From the NCBI RefSeq assembly GCF_900112455.1, contig NZ_FOLT01000007.1:41882-105881 (forward strand): DNA of 64,000 nt. Direction: 5' to 3'. The stretch is from Alkalibacterium subtropicum. GTDB lineage: Bacteria > Bacillota > Bacilli > Lactobacillales > Carnobacteriaceae_A. The position numbers were made by a program, and so were the translations under genes. The notes below the pieces were generated by a model. The model ran no database searches. It saw nothing but the letters and a program-made list of their open reading frames with translations, and had not been told where the DNA came from. Below, in pieces: positions 44,023 through 56,816 of this stretch; position 1 is the first letter of the stretch, and every line of letters begins with the position of its first letter.

Positions 44023-44949
44023 TTAACCGAACTGTGCAGTCAAAGGTGGCACGACTTGTTTCTTTCTGGAAACGACTCCTTCAAGCATGAGGGTATCGTC
44101 GATCAACTCTTTATTGAAGGCTTGAGCAACCTGCGCTTTTTCTTTACCATAGACAATGGCTACAGAATTGCTGTTCAGTACATCCGTCGTTACAAGGACA
44201 AATAAATCAATATCGTTGTTTTCGGATTGAGCAGCCATTTCATCGAGCAGTTCCTGTTTGCGGTCCAGGATCTCATCCACGTCCACTACGTTCACCTGGC
44301 CGATACGTACGGTCAAACCGCCCATTGGGAAGTTCTTCGCATCATCATTCAAGATCATGTCGGCATTTTTACTTGATGTATCCGTACCGGCTTTCAGCAA
44401 TTCTTTTCCGTAAGCTTCCAATTCCACTCCGGCGATCTCCGCTAATTCTTTTGCCGCTTTTTCATCTTCTTCCGTACATGTCGGTGATTTCAACAATAAC
44501 GTATCTGAGATGATCGCTGAAAGCATCAATCCGGCGATGTGTTTAGGAATACCGACATTGTTTTCCTTGTACATCTTCAAGATGATCGTATTGGTGCACC
44601 CTACAGGTTCAGCACGGTAAAGCAGCGGATTCGCTGTCTGGAAATTGGCGATACGGTGATGGTCGACAACGGCCAGAACTTTGACTTTATCGATATCCGG
44701 CACGCTCTGCTGGGCTTCGTTGTGATCCACAAGCATGACTTCCTGTGTCTCCTCCGCAGCAGTGGTAATGATACGGGGAGCTTCTACGCCGAACTGATCT
44801 AAAGCATACTGCGTTTCTGCTGTCGTTTTTCCTAATGCTACGGCTTCCGTCTCTTTTCCTAAGGCATTCTGCAGATGGGAAAAGGTTATCGCTGATGTGA
44901 TGGCATCTGTATCCGGGCTTTGATGGCCGAAAATCAATATTTTACTCAC
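44023..44949 (-). CDS. ppaC: Manganese-dependent inorganic pyrophosphatase
   Basis: 308 residues of the DHH family II pyrophosphatases, which split pyrophosphate and drive biosynthesis. Metal-binding motifs are GHQSPDTDAITSA at the start, MLVDHNE near 75 and VVDHHRI near 96. The C-terminal SRKK-type substrate motif VSRKKQVVP is near 298. The GTG at 44949 has AAAGGAG at a good spacing and gives MSKILIFGHQ, the normal N terminus; an ATG six bases earlier overlaps the ribosome site. Monocistronic. Confidence 0.95.
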   Translation of the reverse strand: MSKILIFGHQSPDTDAITSAITFSHLQNALGKETEAVALGKTTAETQYALDQFGVEAPRIITTAAEETQEVMLVDHNEAQQSVPDIDKVKVLAVVDHHRIANFQTANPLLYRAEPVGCTNTIILKMYKENNVGIPKHIAGLMLSAIISDTLLLKSPTCTEEDEKAAKELAEIAGVELEAYGKELLKAGTDTSSKNADMILNDDAKNFPMGGLTVRIGQVNVVDVDEILDRKQELLDEMAAQSENNDIDLFVLVTTDVLNSNSVAIVYGKEKAQVAQAFNKELIDDTLMLEGVVSRKKQVVPPLTAQFG

Positions 44950-45019
44950 TGTCATTCTCCTTTTAATTGCATTCTCTTCTTATAGGATATAGTAAAATCC
45001 TTCAAATTTCAATAAATGA

Positions 45020-45082
45020 AAAAAACTATACAGGCTCTGATTCAGCAAATCTCCTGCTGAATCACTCACCCGTATAGTTTTT
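45020..45082 (-). terminator. Nested terminator of the pfl operon
   Basis: Outer stem AAACTATAC (45023-45031) with GTATAGTTT (45072-45080); inner stem TGATTCAGCA (45038-45047) with TGCTGAATCA (45055-45064). T's follow on the minus strand. Confidence 0.85.
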
Positions 45083-45084
45083 AA

Positions 45085-45837
45085 TTACTGCGTCTGATAT
45101 TTATGTGTTTTCAAAATGCGGTTGGCATTTTCAACACGTTCAGCCGTAGGCGGATCGATATCTTTCAGTTTATAAGGGATACCCAGCTGCTCGTATTTAT
45201 AAACGCCCAGGCGGTGATAAGGAAGTATTTCCACTTTCTCCACACTGTCCAGCTGTTCGATAAAGGCACTCAAGCGCTCCAGATGCTCATCATAATCCGA
45301 GCGTTCAGGTACGAGCACGTGTCTCAGCCACATGGGTTTCCCTATTTCAGACAGGTAGTTTGCCATATCTAAAATACTGGTATTGGGATGCATCGTATAT
45401 TTCTTGTGGATCTCATTGTCGATATGCTTGATATCCATCAGGACAAGATCCGTATACTTCATCAATTCCTCAAAACGGCTGAAGAAAGGTTCGTCATACG
45501 TGAACGGCTGACCGCAGGTATCTAAAGAAACGCTGACGCCTGCTGCTTTCGCCAGTTTGAAAAATTCGATCAGAAAATCGATATGGAGGAGCGGTTCACC
45601 GCCACTGACGGTGATCCCCCCTTCTTCTCCCCAGTAATTCTTATATTTCAGTGCTTTATCCAGAAGTTCCTGAGGTGCGTAAGGTGTGCCGCCGCCCATG
45701 TTCCAGGTATCAGGGTTATGACAGAACTCACAACGCATACGACACCCCTGCATGAACACTACGAAGCGGATCCCAGGTCCGTCAACAGAGCCGAAGCTTT
45801 CTGTTGAATGTACATAGCCTATTGGTGAATCTGTCAT
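45085..45837 (-). CDS. pflA: Pyruvate formate-lyase activating enzyme
   Basis: 250 residues, radical SAM. The iron-sulfur cluster motif C-x3-C-x2-C is GCRMRCEFCHNPDTW near residue 30, and the SAM segment GGITVSGGEPLLH follows near 75. It installs the glycyl radical on PflB. It follows pflB on the minus strand after a 34-bp gap and shares a terminator. Active only without oxygen. Confidence 0.95.
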   Translation of the reverse strand: MTDSPIGYVHSTESFGSVDGPGIRFVVFMQGCRMRCEFCHNPDTWNMGGGTPYAPQELLDKALKYKNYWGEEGGITVSGGEPLLHIDFLIEFFKLAKAAGVSVSLDTCGQPFTYDEPFFSRFEELMKYTDLVLMDIKHIDNEIHKKYTMHPNTSILDMANYLSEIGKPMWLRHVLVPERSDYDEHLERLSAFIEQLDSVEKVEILPYHRLGVYKYEQLGIPYKLKDIDPPTAERVENANRILKTHKYQTQ

Positions 45838-45871
45838 TATTACTTCCCCCTAATATTTTTTAACTGCTTTC

Positions 45872-48133
<2,262 letters not shown>

Positions 48134-48266
48134 AATTAATTCTCCTTTGTGTGTATATCAATTTCGACAAGTTCATAATATCACATATCGCTCACTATTT
48201 ACAAGTGAACCAGTGAACATTATGTGACATTTTGCTTTTAAATCAACGTTTTCGGCTGCATGTTCA

Positions 48267-48290
48267 AGTTGTCACAATATTGACACAACT
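48267..48290. promoter_or_regulatory. Inverted repeat between pflB and adhE, redox-regulator candidate
   Basis: AGTTGT (48267-48272) and ACAACT (48285-48290) enclose TGTCACAATATTGACA-type symmetry. It is similar to, but not identical with, Rex (TTGTGA-N6-TCACAA) and CRP/FNR-type sites. Position between divergent fermentation genes supports a regulatory role; the regulator is not determined. Confidence 0.4.
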
Positions 48291-48298
48291 CCCTCTTT

Positions 48299-48313
48299 AT
48301 GAAAGCGAATTCA
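48299..48313 (+). promoter_or_regulatory. Cre site in front of adhE
   Basis: ATGAAAGCGAATTCA matches every fixed position of the cre consensus WTGNAANCGNWNNCW. CcpA control of adhE and/or pflB is likely. The rest of 48134-48472 is AT-rich promoter DNA without a gene. Confidence 0.65.
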
Positions 48314-48472
48314 CTATGTTACTCTTGGTTTGTGGTAAAAAAGTGAAAAAAGTTAAACACTTTGGCTTCACAATTTCCAGTCTTTTTCAGGGCCCCTTTG
48401 TTAAATATGAGAAAGGCTTTTATTTTTAAAGTGTATTGCTCAAACATTCACTAACTATAGGAGGAAATGATT

Positions 48473-51070
48473 ATGGTAAAGGTTTTAGATAAAAACAAAA
48501 AAGAAACAAGTGTGTACGATGCTATCGATCAGTTGGTAACGAAGGCACAGAAAGCGCTGGACGGTATGCGTGAACTTGATCAGGAACAGGTAGATGAAAT
48601 CGTCAAGCAAATGGCACTGGCTGGTCTGGATGAACATATGACGCTTGCCAAAATGGCCGTAGAAGAAACTGGTCGCGGCGTATATGAAGATAAGATCATC
48701 AAGAACCTCTTCGCGTCTGAATACATCTATCACAGCATCAAAGCAGACAAAACGATCGGTGTCATCAATGAGAACGTCCATGAAGGAACCGTTGAGATCG
48801 CTGAACCTATCGGTGTAGTCGCAGGGGTAACACCTGTCACGAACCCGACATCAACAACGATCTTCAAGTCAATGATCGCAATCAAAACAGGAAATCCGAT
48901 CATCTTTGCTTTCCACCCTTCTGCTCAAAAATCGAGTGCTGCTGCAGCACAAGCTTTATATGAAGCAGCTGTCAAAGCCGGAGCACCTGAAAACTGCATT
49001 CAGTGGATCGACAAGCCTTCACTTGAGGCAACTCAGGCATTAATGAAGCACGACGGTGTCGCTACGATCCTGGCTACCGGCGGTCCCGGTATGGTCAAAT
49101 CAGCCTACAGTTCAGGTAAACCAGCCCTCGGTGTTGGTGCCGGTAACGTGCCGTGCTACATCGAAAAAACTGCAAACGTCAAACGTGCCACAAACGATCT
49201 GATCCTTTCAAAAACATTCGATAACGGTATGATCTGTGCGTCTGAGCAGGCAGTTATTGTAGATAAAGAGATTTATAATGAAGTCAAACAGCAAATGATC
49301 GAGAACGGCTGCCACTACCTGAACAACGAAGACCGAGTAAAAGTAGAGAAATTCATGGTCTCAGAAGAAGGCCAGTTGAATTCAGCAATCGTCGGTCGTT
49401 CAGCTTACGAGATCGCTGACATGGCTGGAGTCAAAGTTCCTCAGGACACGAAGATCCTTATTGCAGAATATGCCGGTGTCGGTAAGAAATATCCATTATC
49501 AAGAGAAAAACTGAGCCCAGTTCTTGCAGCCTATAAAGTAAACAATACCGAGGAAGGAATCAAACGCGCGACAGAGATGCTGGCTTACGGTGGTTTAGGA
49601 CACTCCGCAGTGATCCACTCCCACAGTGACGAAGTCATTCAAAAATTTGACCGTGCCATGAAAGCCGGCCGACTGATCGTCAATGCACCATCAAGTCAAG
49701 GTGCCATCGGTGATATCTATAATGCCTACATCCCTTCCCTTACGCTTGGATGTGGCTCATACGGAGGGAATTCTGTGTCAACAAACGTCAGCACCATGCA
49801 CCTGATCAATGTCAAGAAACGGGCCAAACGTGCAAACAATATGCAGTGGTTCAAGATTCCACCAAAAGTTTATTTCGAACGTAATTCTGTACAATATTTG
49901 GCTAAAATGCCGGACATCAAGAAAGCCTTTATCGTCACTGATCCGATGATGGTCGAACTTGGTTATGTGGACCGTGTCCTCTATCACTTGAGAAACCGTC
50001 CGGATTATGTTCACTGTGAGATCTTCTCTGACGTTGAACCGGATCCTTCTAAAGAAACAGTCATGAAAGGCGCCGAAGCTATGGCCGCTTTCCAGCCTGA
50101 CGTTATTATTGCTTTAGGTGGCGGCTCTCCTATGGATGCTGCTAAAGGCATGTGGTTATTCTATGAACAGCCTGATACAGACTTCAATGGTATCAAACAG
50201 AAATTCATGGATATCAGAAAACGCGTCTACAAGTTCCCTAAATTGGGCGGCAAGTCTCAATTCGTTGCGATTCCAACGACATCCGGAACAGGTTCTGAGG
50301 TCACTTCATTCTCGGTTATCACTGATAAAGAAACATCGACCAAATACCCATTGGCTGACTACGAGCTGACTCCAGACGTCGCGATCATCGATCCACAGTT
50401 CGTGATGACTGTCCCCCCTGCTGTTACAGCGGACACAGGTATGGACGTGCTGACTCATGCGATCGAAGCTTATGTGTCAAACATGGCAAACGACTACACA
50501 GACGGACTGGCCATCAAAGCGATCCAGTTAGTCTTCAAGTACCTGCCTATGGCTTACAAGAACGGTGCAGATGAAACAGCCAGAGAGAAAATGCATAATG
50601 CCTCGACTATTGCCGGTATGGCTTTCGCCAATGCCTTCCTGGGGATCAACCACAGCTTGGCTCACAAACTGGGTGCACAGTTCCATATCGCACACGGCCG
50701 TTCAAATGCGATCCTGATGCCGCATGTTATCCGCTACAATGCCAAGAAACCAACGAAATTCGTGGCATTCCCTAAATACGAACACTTTATTGCTGACGAA
50801 CGCTATGCAGAAATCGCTAAAGCTCTTGACTTACCTGCAAAAACAACTGAAGAAGGCGTAGAAAGCCTGATCAAAGCCGTCTACGACTTAGCTAAAGAAC
50901 TCAACATTCCAATGAGTATCAAAGAAAACGGCGTAGACAAAAAAGAATTTGAAAAAGTTGTCGACGCAATGGCTGACCGCGCATTCGAAGACCAATGTAC
51001 GATCGCCAATCCAAAAATGCCTTTAGTCACTGAACTTGCAGAAGTTTACCGAAATGCCTATAAAGGATAA
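48473..51070 (+). CDS. adhE: Bifunctional acetaldehyde-CoA/alcohol dehydrogenase
   Basis: 865 residues from the ATG at 48473, placed 8 bases after AGGAGG; an ATG six bases earlier is too close to it. The N-terminal half (about 1-440) is an acetylating aldehyde dehydrogenase with the catalytic Cys in DNGMICASEQAV near 257. The C-terminal half is an iron-dependent alcohol dehydrogenase with GGGSPMDAAK near 555 and the metal histidines of MDVLTHAIEAY and NHSLAHKLGAQFHIAHG. It turns acetyl-CoA into ethanol and reoxidises NADH. Divergent from pflB. Confidence 0.97.
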   Translation: MVKVLDKNKKETSVYDAIDQLVTKAQKALDGMRELDQEQVDEIVKQMALAGLDEHMTLAKMAVEETGRGVYEDKIIKNLFASEYIYHSIKADKTIGVINENVHEGTVEIAEPIGVVAGVTPVTNPTSTTIFKSMIAIKTGNPIIFAFHPSAQKSSAAAAQALYEAAVKAGAPENCIQWIDKPSLEATQALMKHDGVATILATGGPGMVKSAYSSGKPALGVGAGNVPCYIEKTANVKRATNDLILSKTFDNGMICASEQAVIVDKEIYNEVKQQMIENGCHYLNNEDRVKVEKFMVSEEGQLNSAIVGRSAYEIADMAGVKVPQDTKILIAEYAGVGKKYPLSREKLSPVLAAYKVNNTEEGIKRATEMLAYGGLGHSAVIHSHSDEVIQKFDRAMKAGRLIVNAPSSQGAIGDIYNAYIPSLTLGCGSYGGNSVSTNVSTMHLINVKKRAKRANNMQWFKIPPKVYFERNSVQYLAKMPDIKKAFIVTDPMMVELGYVDRVLYHLRNRPDYVHCEIFSDVEPDPSKETVMKGAEAMAAFQPDVIIALGGGSPMDAAKGMWLFYEQPDTDFNGIKQKFMDIRKRVYKFPKLGGKSQFVAIPTTSGTGSEVTSFSVITDKETSTKYPLADYELTPDVAIIDPQFVMTVPPAVTADTGMDVLTHAIEAYVSNMANDYTDGLAIKAIQLVFKYLPMAYKNGADETAREKMHNASTIAGMAFANAFLGINHSLAHKLGAQFHIAHGRSNAILMPHVIRYNAKKPTKFVAFPKYEHFIADERYAEIAKALDLPAKTTEEGVESLIKAVYDLAKELNIPMSIKENGVDKKEFEKVVDAMADRAFEDQCTIANPKMPLVTELAEVYRNAYKG

Positions 51071-51093
51071 ACAAACAGTATAATGAATGATAT

Positions 51094-51130
51094 GAAGAGT
51101 CCGGACATTCGTGCCGGACTCTTCTTTTTT
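51094..51130 (+). terminator. Terminator of adhE
   Basis: AAGAGTCCGG and CCGGACTCTT stem followed by CTTTTTT. Confidence 0.88.
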
Positions 51131-51510
51131 GCTCTAATTTCAGTTTTAAAACCAGTATGACTTGTTCTGAACTGCACACCTCTTTTCTGTGTTTATTTAG
51201 GATCAAGTGGTTCTCTACGTTATAGGGTAACGTCCTGTCCCCTCGTTCATCTGTATACTATAAGTGATCTCAATATGGTTTTTGCGACCAGTTCTGATGG
51301 AAATTTTTCAGGAAGTGGTGCCAATCATCTCTAGTGATCGTTTTTACTCACTCTATACTCCACTGTACCAGGAGTCGCAAATCCAGAAAACTGTACTAAT
51401 AAGTCCAGCGGATACCATACTAGCGGTTACCAAACTGATCTCTTCCTATATCTTTACCTGATTACATGATAAAATGAGAAAGAAGACTTACCTATTTAGG
51501 AGTTGATCAC
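51131..51510. other. Intergenic region, 380 bp, no gene recognised
   Basis: No open frame with a ribosome site and no named RNA is seen. GCGACCAGTT followed by TGATGGAAAT at 51284-51303 is also found in altered form at 42074-42116, so a further dispersed repeat may exist; two copies are too few to be sure. Confidence 0.35.
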
Positions 51511-52515
51511 GTGCAGCAGCGCAAACGGACATTATACATTTTATATCTACTTATCACCATTGTCATGGTGGGGATCATTGGCTATTATCTCTTGCTGGAC
51601 ATCAGCCTCATGGACGCCTTTTATATGACGGTCATCACGATTTCCACTGTCGGCTTCCAGGAAGTCGCTCCCATGACTGTCCCAGCCCAGCTCTTCACGA
51701 TCATCCTGATTTTCTTCAGTCTGGGGATCCTCGGGTATACAGGGTCACAGCTGATCGGTTTTTTCTTTGGAGGCACACTTAGGGAAGCATGGAGGGAACA
51801 GAAAATGAATGAACAGCTTAATGAATTACACGATCACATTATTGTCTGTGGGGCCGGTGAAACAGGCCAGCATATCATCCAGTCGCTTGAAAAGGAACAA
51901 GTGGATTTTGTTGTTATCGAATTCGAAGAGGAAAAACTGGAAGCAGTAAAAGAATTCGATAACGTCATTGTTTTTCAGGGAGATGCAACGCAGGATGAAG
52001 TCCTTGAAAAAGCAGGTATATACCGTGCCAAGGGGCTGATCGCCGCGCTGAACAGTGATGCGAACAACCTTTATACCGTGCTTACGGCACGTCAGCTCAA
52101 GCCTGATCTTCTGATCGTCGCACGAGCGATTACACATAACTCACACCAGAAACTCATCCGGGCAGGGGCAGACAAAACCGTCTCCCCAAACGAGATCGGC
52201 GGGCACCGTATGGCTTCCATGCTCTTGAAACCCTCTGTCATTGCTTTTTTGGATACGATCACGCATTCCGGTCAGATCGACTTGAACCTGAATGAAGTGG
52301 TCATCAAACCGGCCTCGCGGATAAGCAATAAAACCCTGATGGAAGCAAATATTCCTGAACAGACGGACTTGATCATCATTGCCATCAAGGAAAAAGATGA
52401 GGACGGTATTATTTTCAACCCGACTAAAGATCATCTGCTGACACCTGGTCAGACACTGATCGCTCTGGGTGACGACGATGATTTCAAAAAACTGAAAAAA
52501 TTAGCCGGTTCTTGA
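51511..52515 (+). CDS. Two-helix potassium channel with RCK (TrkA-N) domain
   Basis: 334 residues: membrane helix at 9-28, pore helix and filter TISTVGFQEV at about 43-52, second helix at 60-83, then a cytoplasmic RCK domain with the nucleotide motif IVCGAGETGQHI near 112 and a TrkA-C-like end (from about 250). The filter TVGFQE replaces the common TVGYGD. The GTG start follows GGAG. Such channels, like MthK, open in response to ligands bound to the RCK ring; the ion and ligand here are inferred. It is transcribed alone. Confidence 0.88.
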   Translation: MQQRKRTLYILYLLITIVMVGIIGYYLLLDISLMDAFYMTVITISTVGFQEVAPMTVPAQLFTIILIFFSLGILGYTGSQLIGFFFGGTLREAWREQKMNEQLNELHDHIIVCGAGETGQHIIQSLEKEQVDFVVIEFEEEKLEAVKEFDNVIVFQGDATQDEVLEKAGIYRAKGLIAALNSDANNLYTVLTARQLKPDLLIVARAITHNSHQKLIRAGADKTVSPNEIGGHRMASMLLKPSVIAFLDTITHSGQIDLNLNEVVIKPASRISNKTLMEANIPEQTDLIIIAIKEKDEDGIIFNPTKDHLLTPGQTLIALGDDDDFKKLKKLAGS

Positions 52516-52527
52516 ACCTGATCATAC

Positions 52528-52568
52528 AAAAAAAGCCAGGCAGACATTTTCTGCCCGGCTTTTTTTGC
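52528..52568. terminator. Bidirectional terminator
   Basis: AAAAAGCC-AGGCAG and CTGCC-CGGCTTTTT form the stem with T's on both strands, between the channel gene and the convergent anti-sigma gene. Confidence 0.85.
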
Positions 52569-52580
52569 CTTCCCCTTTGT

Positions 52581-53525
52581 TTAGTTGATTTCGAGCTGAT
52601 TCCAGAGCCCGCTGAATGCCTCATCAGTCATTTCAAAATAAACAGGCATCGTACCATAATAAACATACTTGTCACTTAATAAGATGAGGGAGATTTCTGT
52701 TCCATCTTTCAGATTTAATACCAGTTCTTTAAAGGTTTCATCGCTGCGCATCGTTCCAATAGGATCGTTTTCTGAGGTGCGTTCAACAGGCACGGCATTG
52801 TACAACCCTGTGATAAAAGACTGTACAGCTGCTTCGTTTTCCAGGGTCTGGAACGTGTCGGTCTTACTGTCCCATCCCTCGAAACTTCTATACTGTACTG
52901 CTTTGATATTTCCTTCGATTTTCAGTTTACCGAAGACATCTTCCCCACGCGTTACCGTCAATCCATTTAATTTTTCAAAAAGCATACCGTCCACATGCTC
53001 ATTTTCTTCGGAAAGAGTCATGATCCGGAACGACTCCTCATATCCTTCCACTGAATAGACAGACGCTTGACTGATGGTCGAGGCGAATTCCTCCGCATAA
53101 TCACTTTGATCACTCCACTCATCAATGGAGGGAATCGTTTCTCCCAGTTTTTCCCCCTGGAGCGCCCTGATATCCTCTCGATCGATCGTGGTATCCGATT
53201 GAGTATAAATATTTCCTTTATAGACGATCAGGGAAACCATAGAGCTGCTGTCTGCCTCTGGCTGCTCTGGCAATTCTAAAGCAGGGATATCAATGCCTTC
53301 ACCCGTACGTTTGTTTTCTTCTGGAGAAAAGAACTCGACAGAAGCGAAAATCAATAACACGGCAGCCGCTGCCAGACCTATGGACCAGACCACCTTACTG
53401 TTCGGTCTGGATCTCTGTGTTTTTCCCCATTCCCGCTCTGCCTCTTGGATCCCCTTTGTGCTTCTATCTTTCAGCTCTTTGGGAACCTCTATTTCATTCA
53501 TGATATCTTTGAGATCTTTATTCAT
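52581..53525 (-). CDS. Membrane protein, probable anti-sigma factor
   Basis: 314 residues: a 43-residue cytoplasmic start (MNKDLKDIMNEIEVPKEL), one membrane helix at about 47-65, and a 245-residue outside domain with no cysteine cluster. This topology, and the 8-bp overlap with the upstream sigma factor gene, suggest an anti-sigma factor that holds the sigma factor at the membrane. No zinc-binding anti-sigma motif is present, so the assignment rests on context. GGAGGAGG precedes the ATG. The inducing signal is unknown. Confidence 0.65.
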   Translation of the reverse strand: MNKDLKDIMNEIEVPKELKDRSTKGIQEAEREWGKTQRSRPNSKVVWSIGLAAAAVLLIFASVEFFSPEENKRTGEGIDIPALELPEQPEADSSSMVSLIVYKGNIYTQSDTTIDREDIRALQGEKLGETIPSIDEWSDQSDYAEEFASTISQASVYSVEGYEESFRIMTLSEENEHVDGMLFEKLNGLTVTRGEDVFGKLKIEGNIKAVQYRSFEGWDSKTDTFQTLENEAAVQSFITGLYNAVPVERTSENDPIGTMRSDETFKELVLNLKDGTEISLILLSDKYVYYGTMPVYFEMTDEAFSGLWNQLEIN

Positions 53526-54039
53526 AAAAATCCTCCTCCTGAAGATCTTTTCCGAGTTTATCGATAGCTCTATATAATATGGATTTGGCCGTCCCCGAAG
53601 GTATATCTAACAACTCGGCCGCTTCTTTGAATGTATACTCTTCATAATACTTGAGCAGGACCATGGATTTCTCCATTTCATCCAGCTTGCTGATCAGCGA
53701 CTTAAGTGTAAGCGAAAGGTCTGTCTGGTGAACCGGCGCCTGGTAATAATAGCCATTCTTTTCCGGCTCCACATAGGTCAGCCGCTGATTTTTTCTCAAA
53801 TGATCAATCGCACAGTTGATGGTTATCCGAATAAGCCAGGTCTTGAAATATCTTCCATCTTTTAAGTGTTTCACTGCTTTAAAAGAACGGTAAGCCGTTT
53901 CCTGTACGATATCTAGAGCATCTGTCTGATTGTTGACATACACGTATGCCATTTTATAGATATCCTCTTCACAGGAATGAAAAAGGGTGTAAAAAGCCTG
54001 ACTGTCCCCTTTTTTAGCTCGTTTAAGTATCTTGTCCAC
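53518..54039 (-). CDS. ECF-type RNA polymerase sigma factor
   Basis: 173 residues with sigma region 2 (FHSCEEDIYKMAYVYVNNQT, then DALDIVQETAYRSF and RYFKTWLIRITINCAIDHLR) and region 4 (LLKYYEEYTFKEAAELLDIPSGTAKSILYRAI, helix-turn-helix). No region 1 or 3, as for ECF factors. The GTG start has AAGGAGG at spacing 7. It is the first gene of a two-gene operon with the probable anti-sigma factor and may regulate its own promoter. Confidence 0.9.
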   Translation of the reverse strand: MDKILKRAKKGDSQAFYTLFHSCEEDIYKMAYVYVNNQTDALDIVQETAYRSFKAVKHLKDGRYFKTWLIRITINCAIDHLRKNQRLTYVEPEKNGYYYQAPVHQTDLSLTLKSLISKLDEMEKSMVLLKYYEEYTFKEAAELLDIPSGTAKSILYRAIDKLGKDLQEEDFYE

Positions 54040-54271
54040 GCCATCGCCTCCTTTTCCTCTTTACTTATTAGACGAAACAGATCCTTAAATAGTTTAAATT
54101 ATTTCCGATTTATGTAAAATATTTTACTGATTTCACGCCCCAGATGTATTCCCCCCTCATGTGAGGATGATAATGAAGAGATAATGACCCAAACTTCTGC
54201 TGCTTCCCATGTGACGTTTTAGCGACACCGTGATTCGCTCTGCTGTGCTTTGTTCATCCCCTTATTTTATA

Positions 54272-54306
54272 GAAAAAGGGCACGCATTCATCCGGAATGT
54301 GTACCC
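54272..54306 (-). terminator. Terminator of the parEC operon
   Basis: AGGGCACGCATTC and GGAATGTGTACCCT pair with few mismatches; T's follow on the minus strand. Confidence 0.8.
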
Positions 54307-54318
54307 TCTCTGTGGATA

Positions 54319-56796
54319 TTACTCTTTCGCTTCTTTTTCTTCTTCTATTTGAACAATACTTTCCTTATAGGCATCGACAGGCACACCGTCGGAATCTTCA
54401 TCCAGGATGAATGACCCGTTGCTGTAGCGGTCGCTGAAGGCATAATCTTTCGCTCTGACCGTAAATTCATTGCCTTTGTCCGTCACGATGGTCCATTCAG
54501 CATCCAGCTGTTCGACATCGATCAACAGCGCCATGCGGTGAGGCTTGTTCTTGAGTTCTCTGAGCACAAGCAGGCCGCGTTTGGCTCTTGAAATAACATC
54601 GAAGTCAGCAACGTTCATCCGCTTGACAGATCCGCGGTGGGTGATCATCAAAGCGCTCTTGTTTCCTTCAGAAGGGTCAAAGATGAGGCCCCCTGCTACA
54701 TGATCCTCTTTTTTCAAGTTGATGGATTTTACACCACTCGCATTCGCGCCGACTGTTGACACTTCAGGCAACGTATAGCGCAGACCAAACCCGAGCTGGG
54801 TCACTAAAAAGACATCATACAGCGACTCGTCATTGATCAGATAAACGGAGAGCAGCTTATCGGTTTTCGTCTTTAATTTGATCGCTGTCGCTGAACGTGA
54901 ACGGTAGGTCCGTTTCGGCGCATATTCTGAAGCAAGCGTCTGTTTGATGTAGCCCGCCTGCGTGATAAAGACGAATTTCTGCTGCTTTGAGAATTCCTTC
55001 AAGCCATATGCTGCGATGATCTTCTCGTCAGGCTGTATACTGATCGTCTGGGAAATATGTTCGCCCAGGTCTTTCCATTTAATTTCCGGGATCTCATGCA
55101 CGGGTCGGTTGATGACATTCCCTTTCGTCGTAAACAGAACGACGTGATCCAGCGTTGATATTTTTTCGGTAAAGACAGAGTGATCCCCGTCTCTTAAGCC
55201 GATTTCCTCAGCGTTTGAAGCCCCGTAAGAACGCAGGCTTGTCCGTTTCAAGTAGCCCTCTTTTGTCACTGAAACCACGACTTCTTCTTCGGTAACGAGG
55301 ACTTCTTTTTCGACTTTCAGTTCTTCGATCTTGTCTTGGATCACCGTCTGTCGGTCTTTGGCGTTTTCCTTCTTTACTTCTCTCAGTTCTTTCTTCATAA
55401 CTGATTCCAGCGTTTTCTCATCATTCAGGATTTTATTGTACTCACTGATGCGCGCATCCAGCTCACTGGCTTCTTTTTGAAGCTGCGTGATGTCCGTATT
55501 GGTCAAGCGGTAAAGCTGCAGGCTCACGATCGCTTCAGCCTGCATCGCAGTAAATCCGTAAGCATTGACGATATTGTCTTTGGCATCGCCCTTGTTTTTG
55601 CTTCCGCGGATCGTCTTGATGACGTCATCCAGGATGGAAATGGCTTTTATCAGACCTGCAACGATATGTGCACGCTTCTGGTCTTTATTGAGTAAAAACT
55701 TCGTGCGTTTTCTGACGATATCTTTTTTGTGAGAGATATACGCCGCTAGAAACTCCTTCAGCCCCACCTGCTGCGGACGTCTGTCGCTGATGGCTATCAT
55801 ATTAAGGTTATATGAGACCTGAAGATCTGTATTTTTGAATAAGTAGGTCAGGATCCCCTGAGTCGGTGTGTCTTTCTTCAGCTCGACTACGATACGCAGG
55901 CCGGTCCGGTCACTTTCATCACGGACATCTGCGATCCCGTCGATTTTCTTGTTGATGCGGATCTCATCCATTTTACGCACCATCGTCGCTTTATTCACTT
56001 CATAAGGGATCTCAGTAATGACGATCTGTTCTTTGCCGCCCCGGATTTTTTCGATCTCGGTCTTGGAACGGACAACAATCTTGCCTTTCCCCGTTTGGTA
56101 GGCGGATTTCAGGCCTTTGATCCCTTGAATGATCCCGCCGGTGGGGAAATCCGGCCCCTTGACGAAGTCCATCAGCTTGTCGACCGATGCATTCGGATGC
56201 TGTAGTTGATATATACAAGCATCTATGACTTCACCCAGGTTATGGGGCGGGATATCTGTTGCATAACCGGCAGAGATACCGGTTGCGCCATTGACGAGCA
56301 GGTTCGGAAAACGCGCAGGTAAAACAGTCGGTTCGTTTGTTGTATCATCAAAGTTAAGGACGAATTCAACCGTTTCTTTATCGATATCCTTCAGAAGTTC
56401 ATTGGCCACTTTTGACAAGCGTGCCTCGGTGTAACGCATCGCTGCAGGGGGATCGCCATCCATGCTTCCGTTATTCCCGTGCATCGTGACCAGAGGCGTC
56501 TTCATTTTCCAGTCCTGACTCATACGGACCATCGCTTCATATACACTGCTGTCGCCGTGCGGGTGGAAGTTACCGATAACGTTACCTACCGTTTTCGCTG
56601 ATTTTCTGAATCCCTTATCGTGCGTGTTGCCTTCAGAATACATTGCATACAGGATACGGCGCTGGACGGGCTTGAGCCCATCTCTAATATCAGGAAGAGC
56701 CCGTTCCTGGATGATATACTTCGAATATCTGCCGAAACGGTCGCCCATTACTTCTTCTAATGTCAACTCTTGTATTTCTTCTCGTTGTTTTGCCAT
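54319..56796 (-). CDS. parC: DNA topoisomerase IV subunit A
   Basis: 825 residues. The active Tyr122 is in [11 protein letters not shown]. The quinolone-resistance region reads [13 protein letters not shown] with Ser83 and Glu87, the susceptible-type residues. The C-terminal beta-pinwheel repeats (for example [12 protein letters not shown]) follow from about 490. It decatenates chromosomes together with ParE. It follows parE after 20 bp. Confidence 0.95.
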   Translation of the reverse strand: MAKQREEIQELTLEEVMGDRFGRYSKYIIQERALPDIRDGLKPVQRRILYAMYSEGNTHDKGFRKSAKTVGNVIGNFHPHGDSSVYEAMVRMSQDWKMKTPLVTMHGNNGSMDGDPPAAMRYTEARLSKVANELLKDIDKETVEFVLNFDDTTNEPTVLPARFPNLLVNGATGISAGYATDIPPHNLGEVIDACIYQLQHPNASVDKLMDFVKGPDFPTGGIIQGIKGLKSAYQTGKGKIVVRSKTEIEKIRGGKEQIVITEIPYEVNKATMVRKMDEIRINKKIDGIADVRDESDRTGLRIVVELKKDTPTQGILTYLFKNTDLQVSYNLNMIAISDRRPQQVGLKEFLAAYISHKKDIVRKRTKFLLNKDQKRAHIVAGLIKAISILDDVIKTIRGSKNKGDAKDNIVNAYGFTAMQAEAIVSLQLYRLTNTDITQLQKEASELDARISEYNKILNDEKTLESVMKKELREVKKENAKDRQTVIQDKIEELKVEKEVLVTEEEVVVSVTKEGYLKRTSLRSYGASNAEEIGLRDGDHSVFTEKISTLDHVVLFTTKGNVINRPVHEIPEIKWKDLGEHISQTISIQPDEKIIAAYGLKEFSKQQKFVFITQAGYIKQTLASEYAPKRTYRSRSATAIKLKTKTDKLLSVYLINDESLYDVFLVTQLGFGLRYTLPEVSTVGANASGVKSINLKKEDHVAGGLIFDPSEGNKSALMITHRGSVKRMNVADFDVISRAKRGLLVLRELKNKPHRMALLIDVEQLDAEWTIVTDKGNEFTVRAKDYAFSDRYSNGSFILDEDSDGVPVDAYKESIVQIEEEKEAKE

Positions 56797-56816
56797 GTCA
56801 GTAAGTCAAACCTTTC

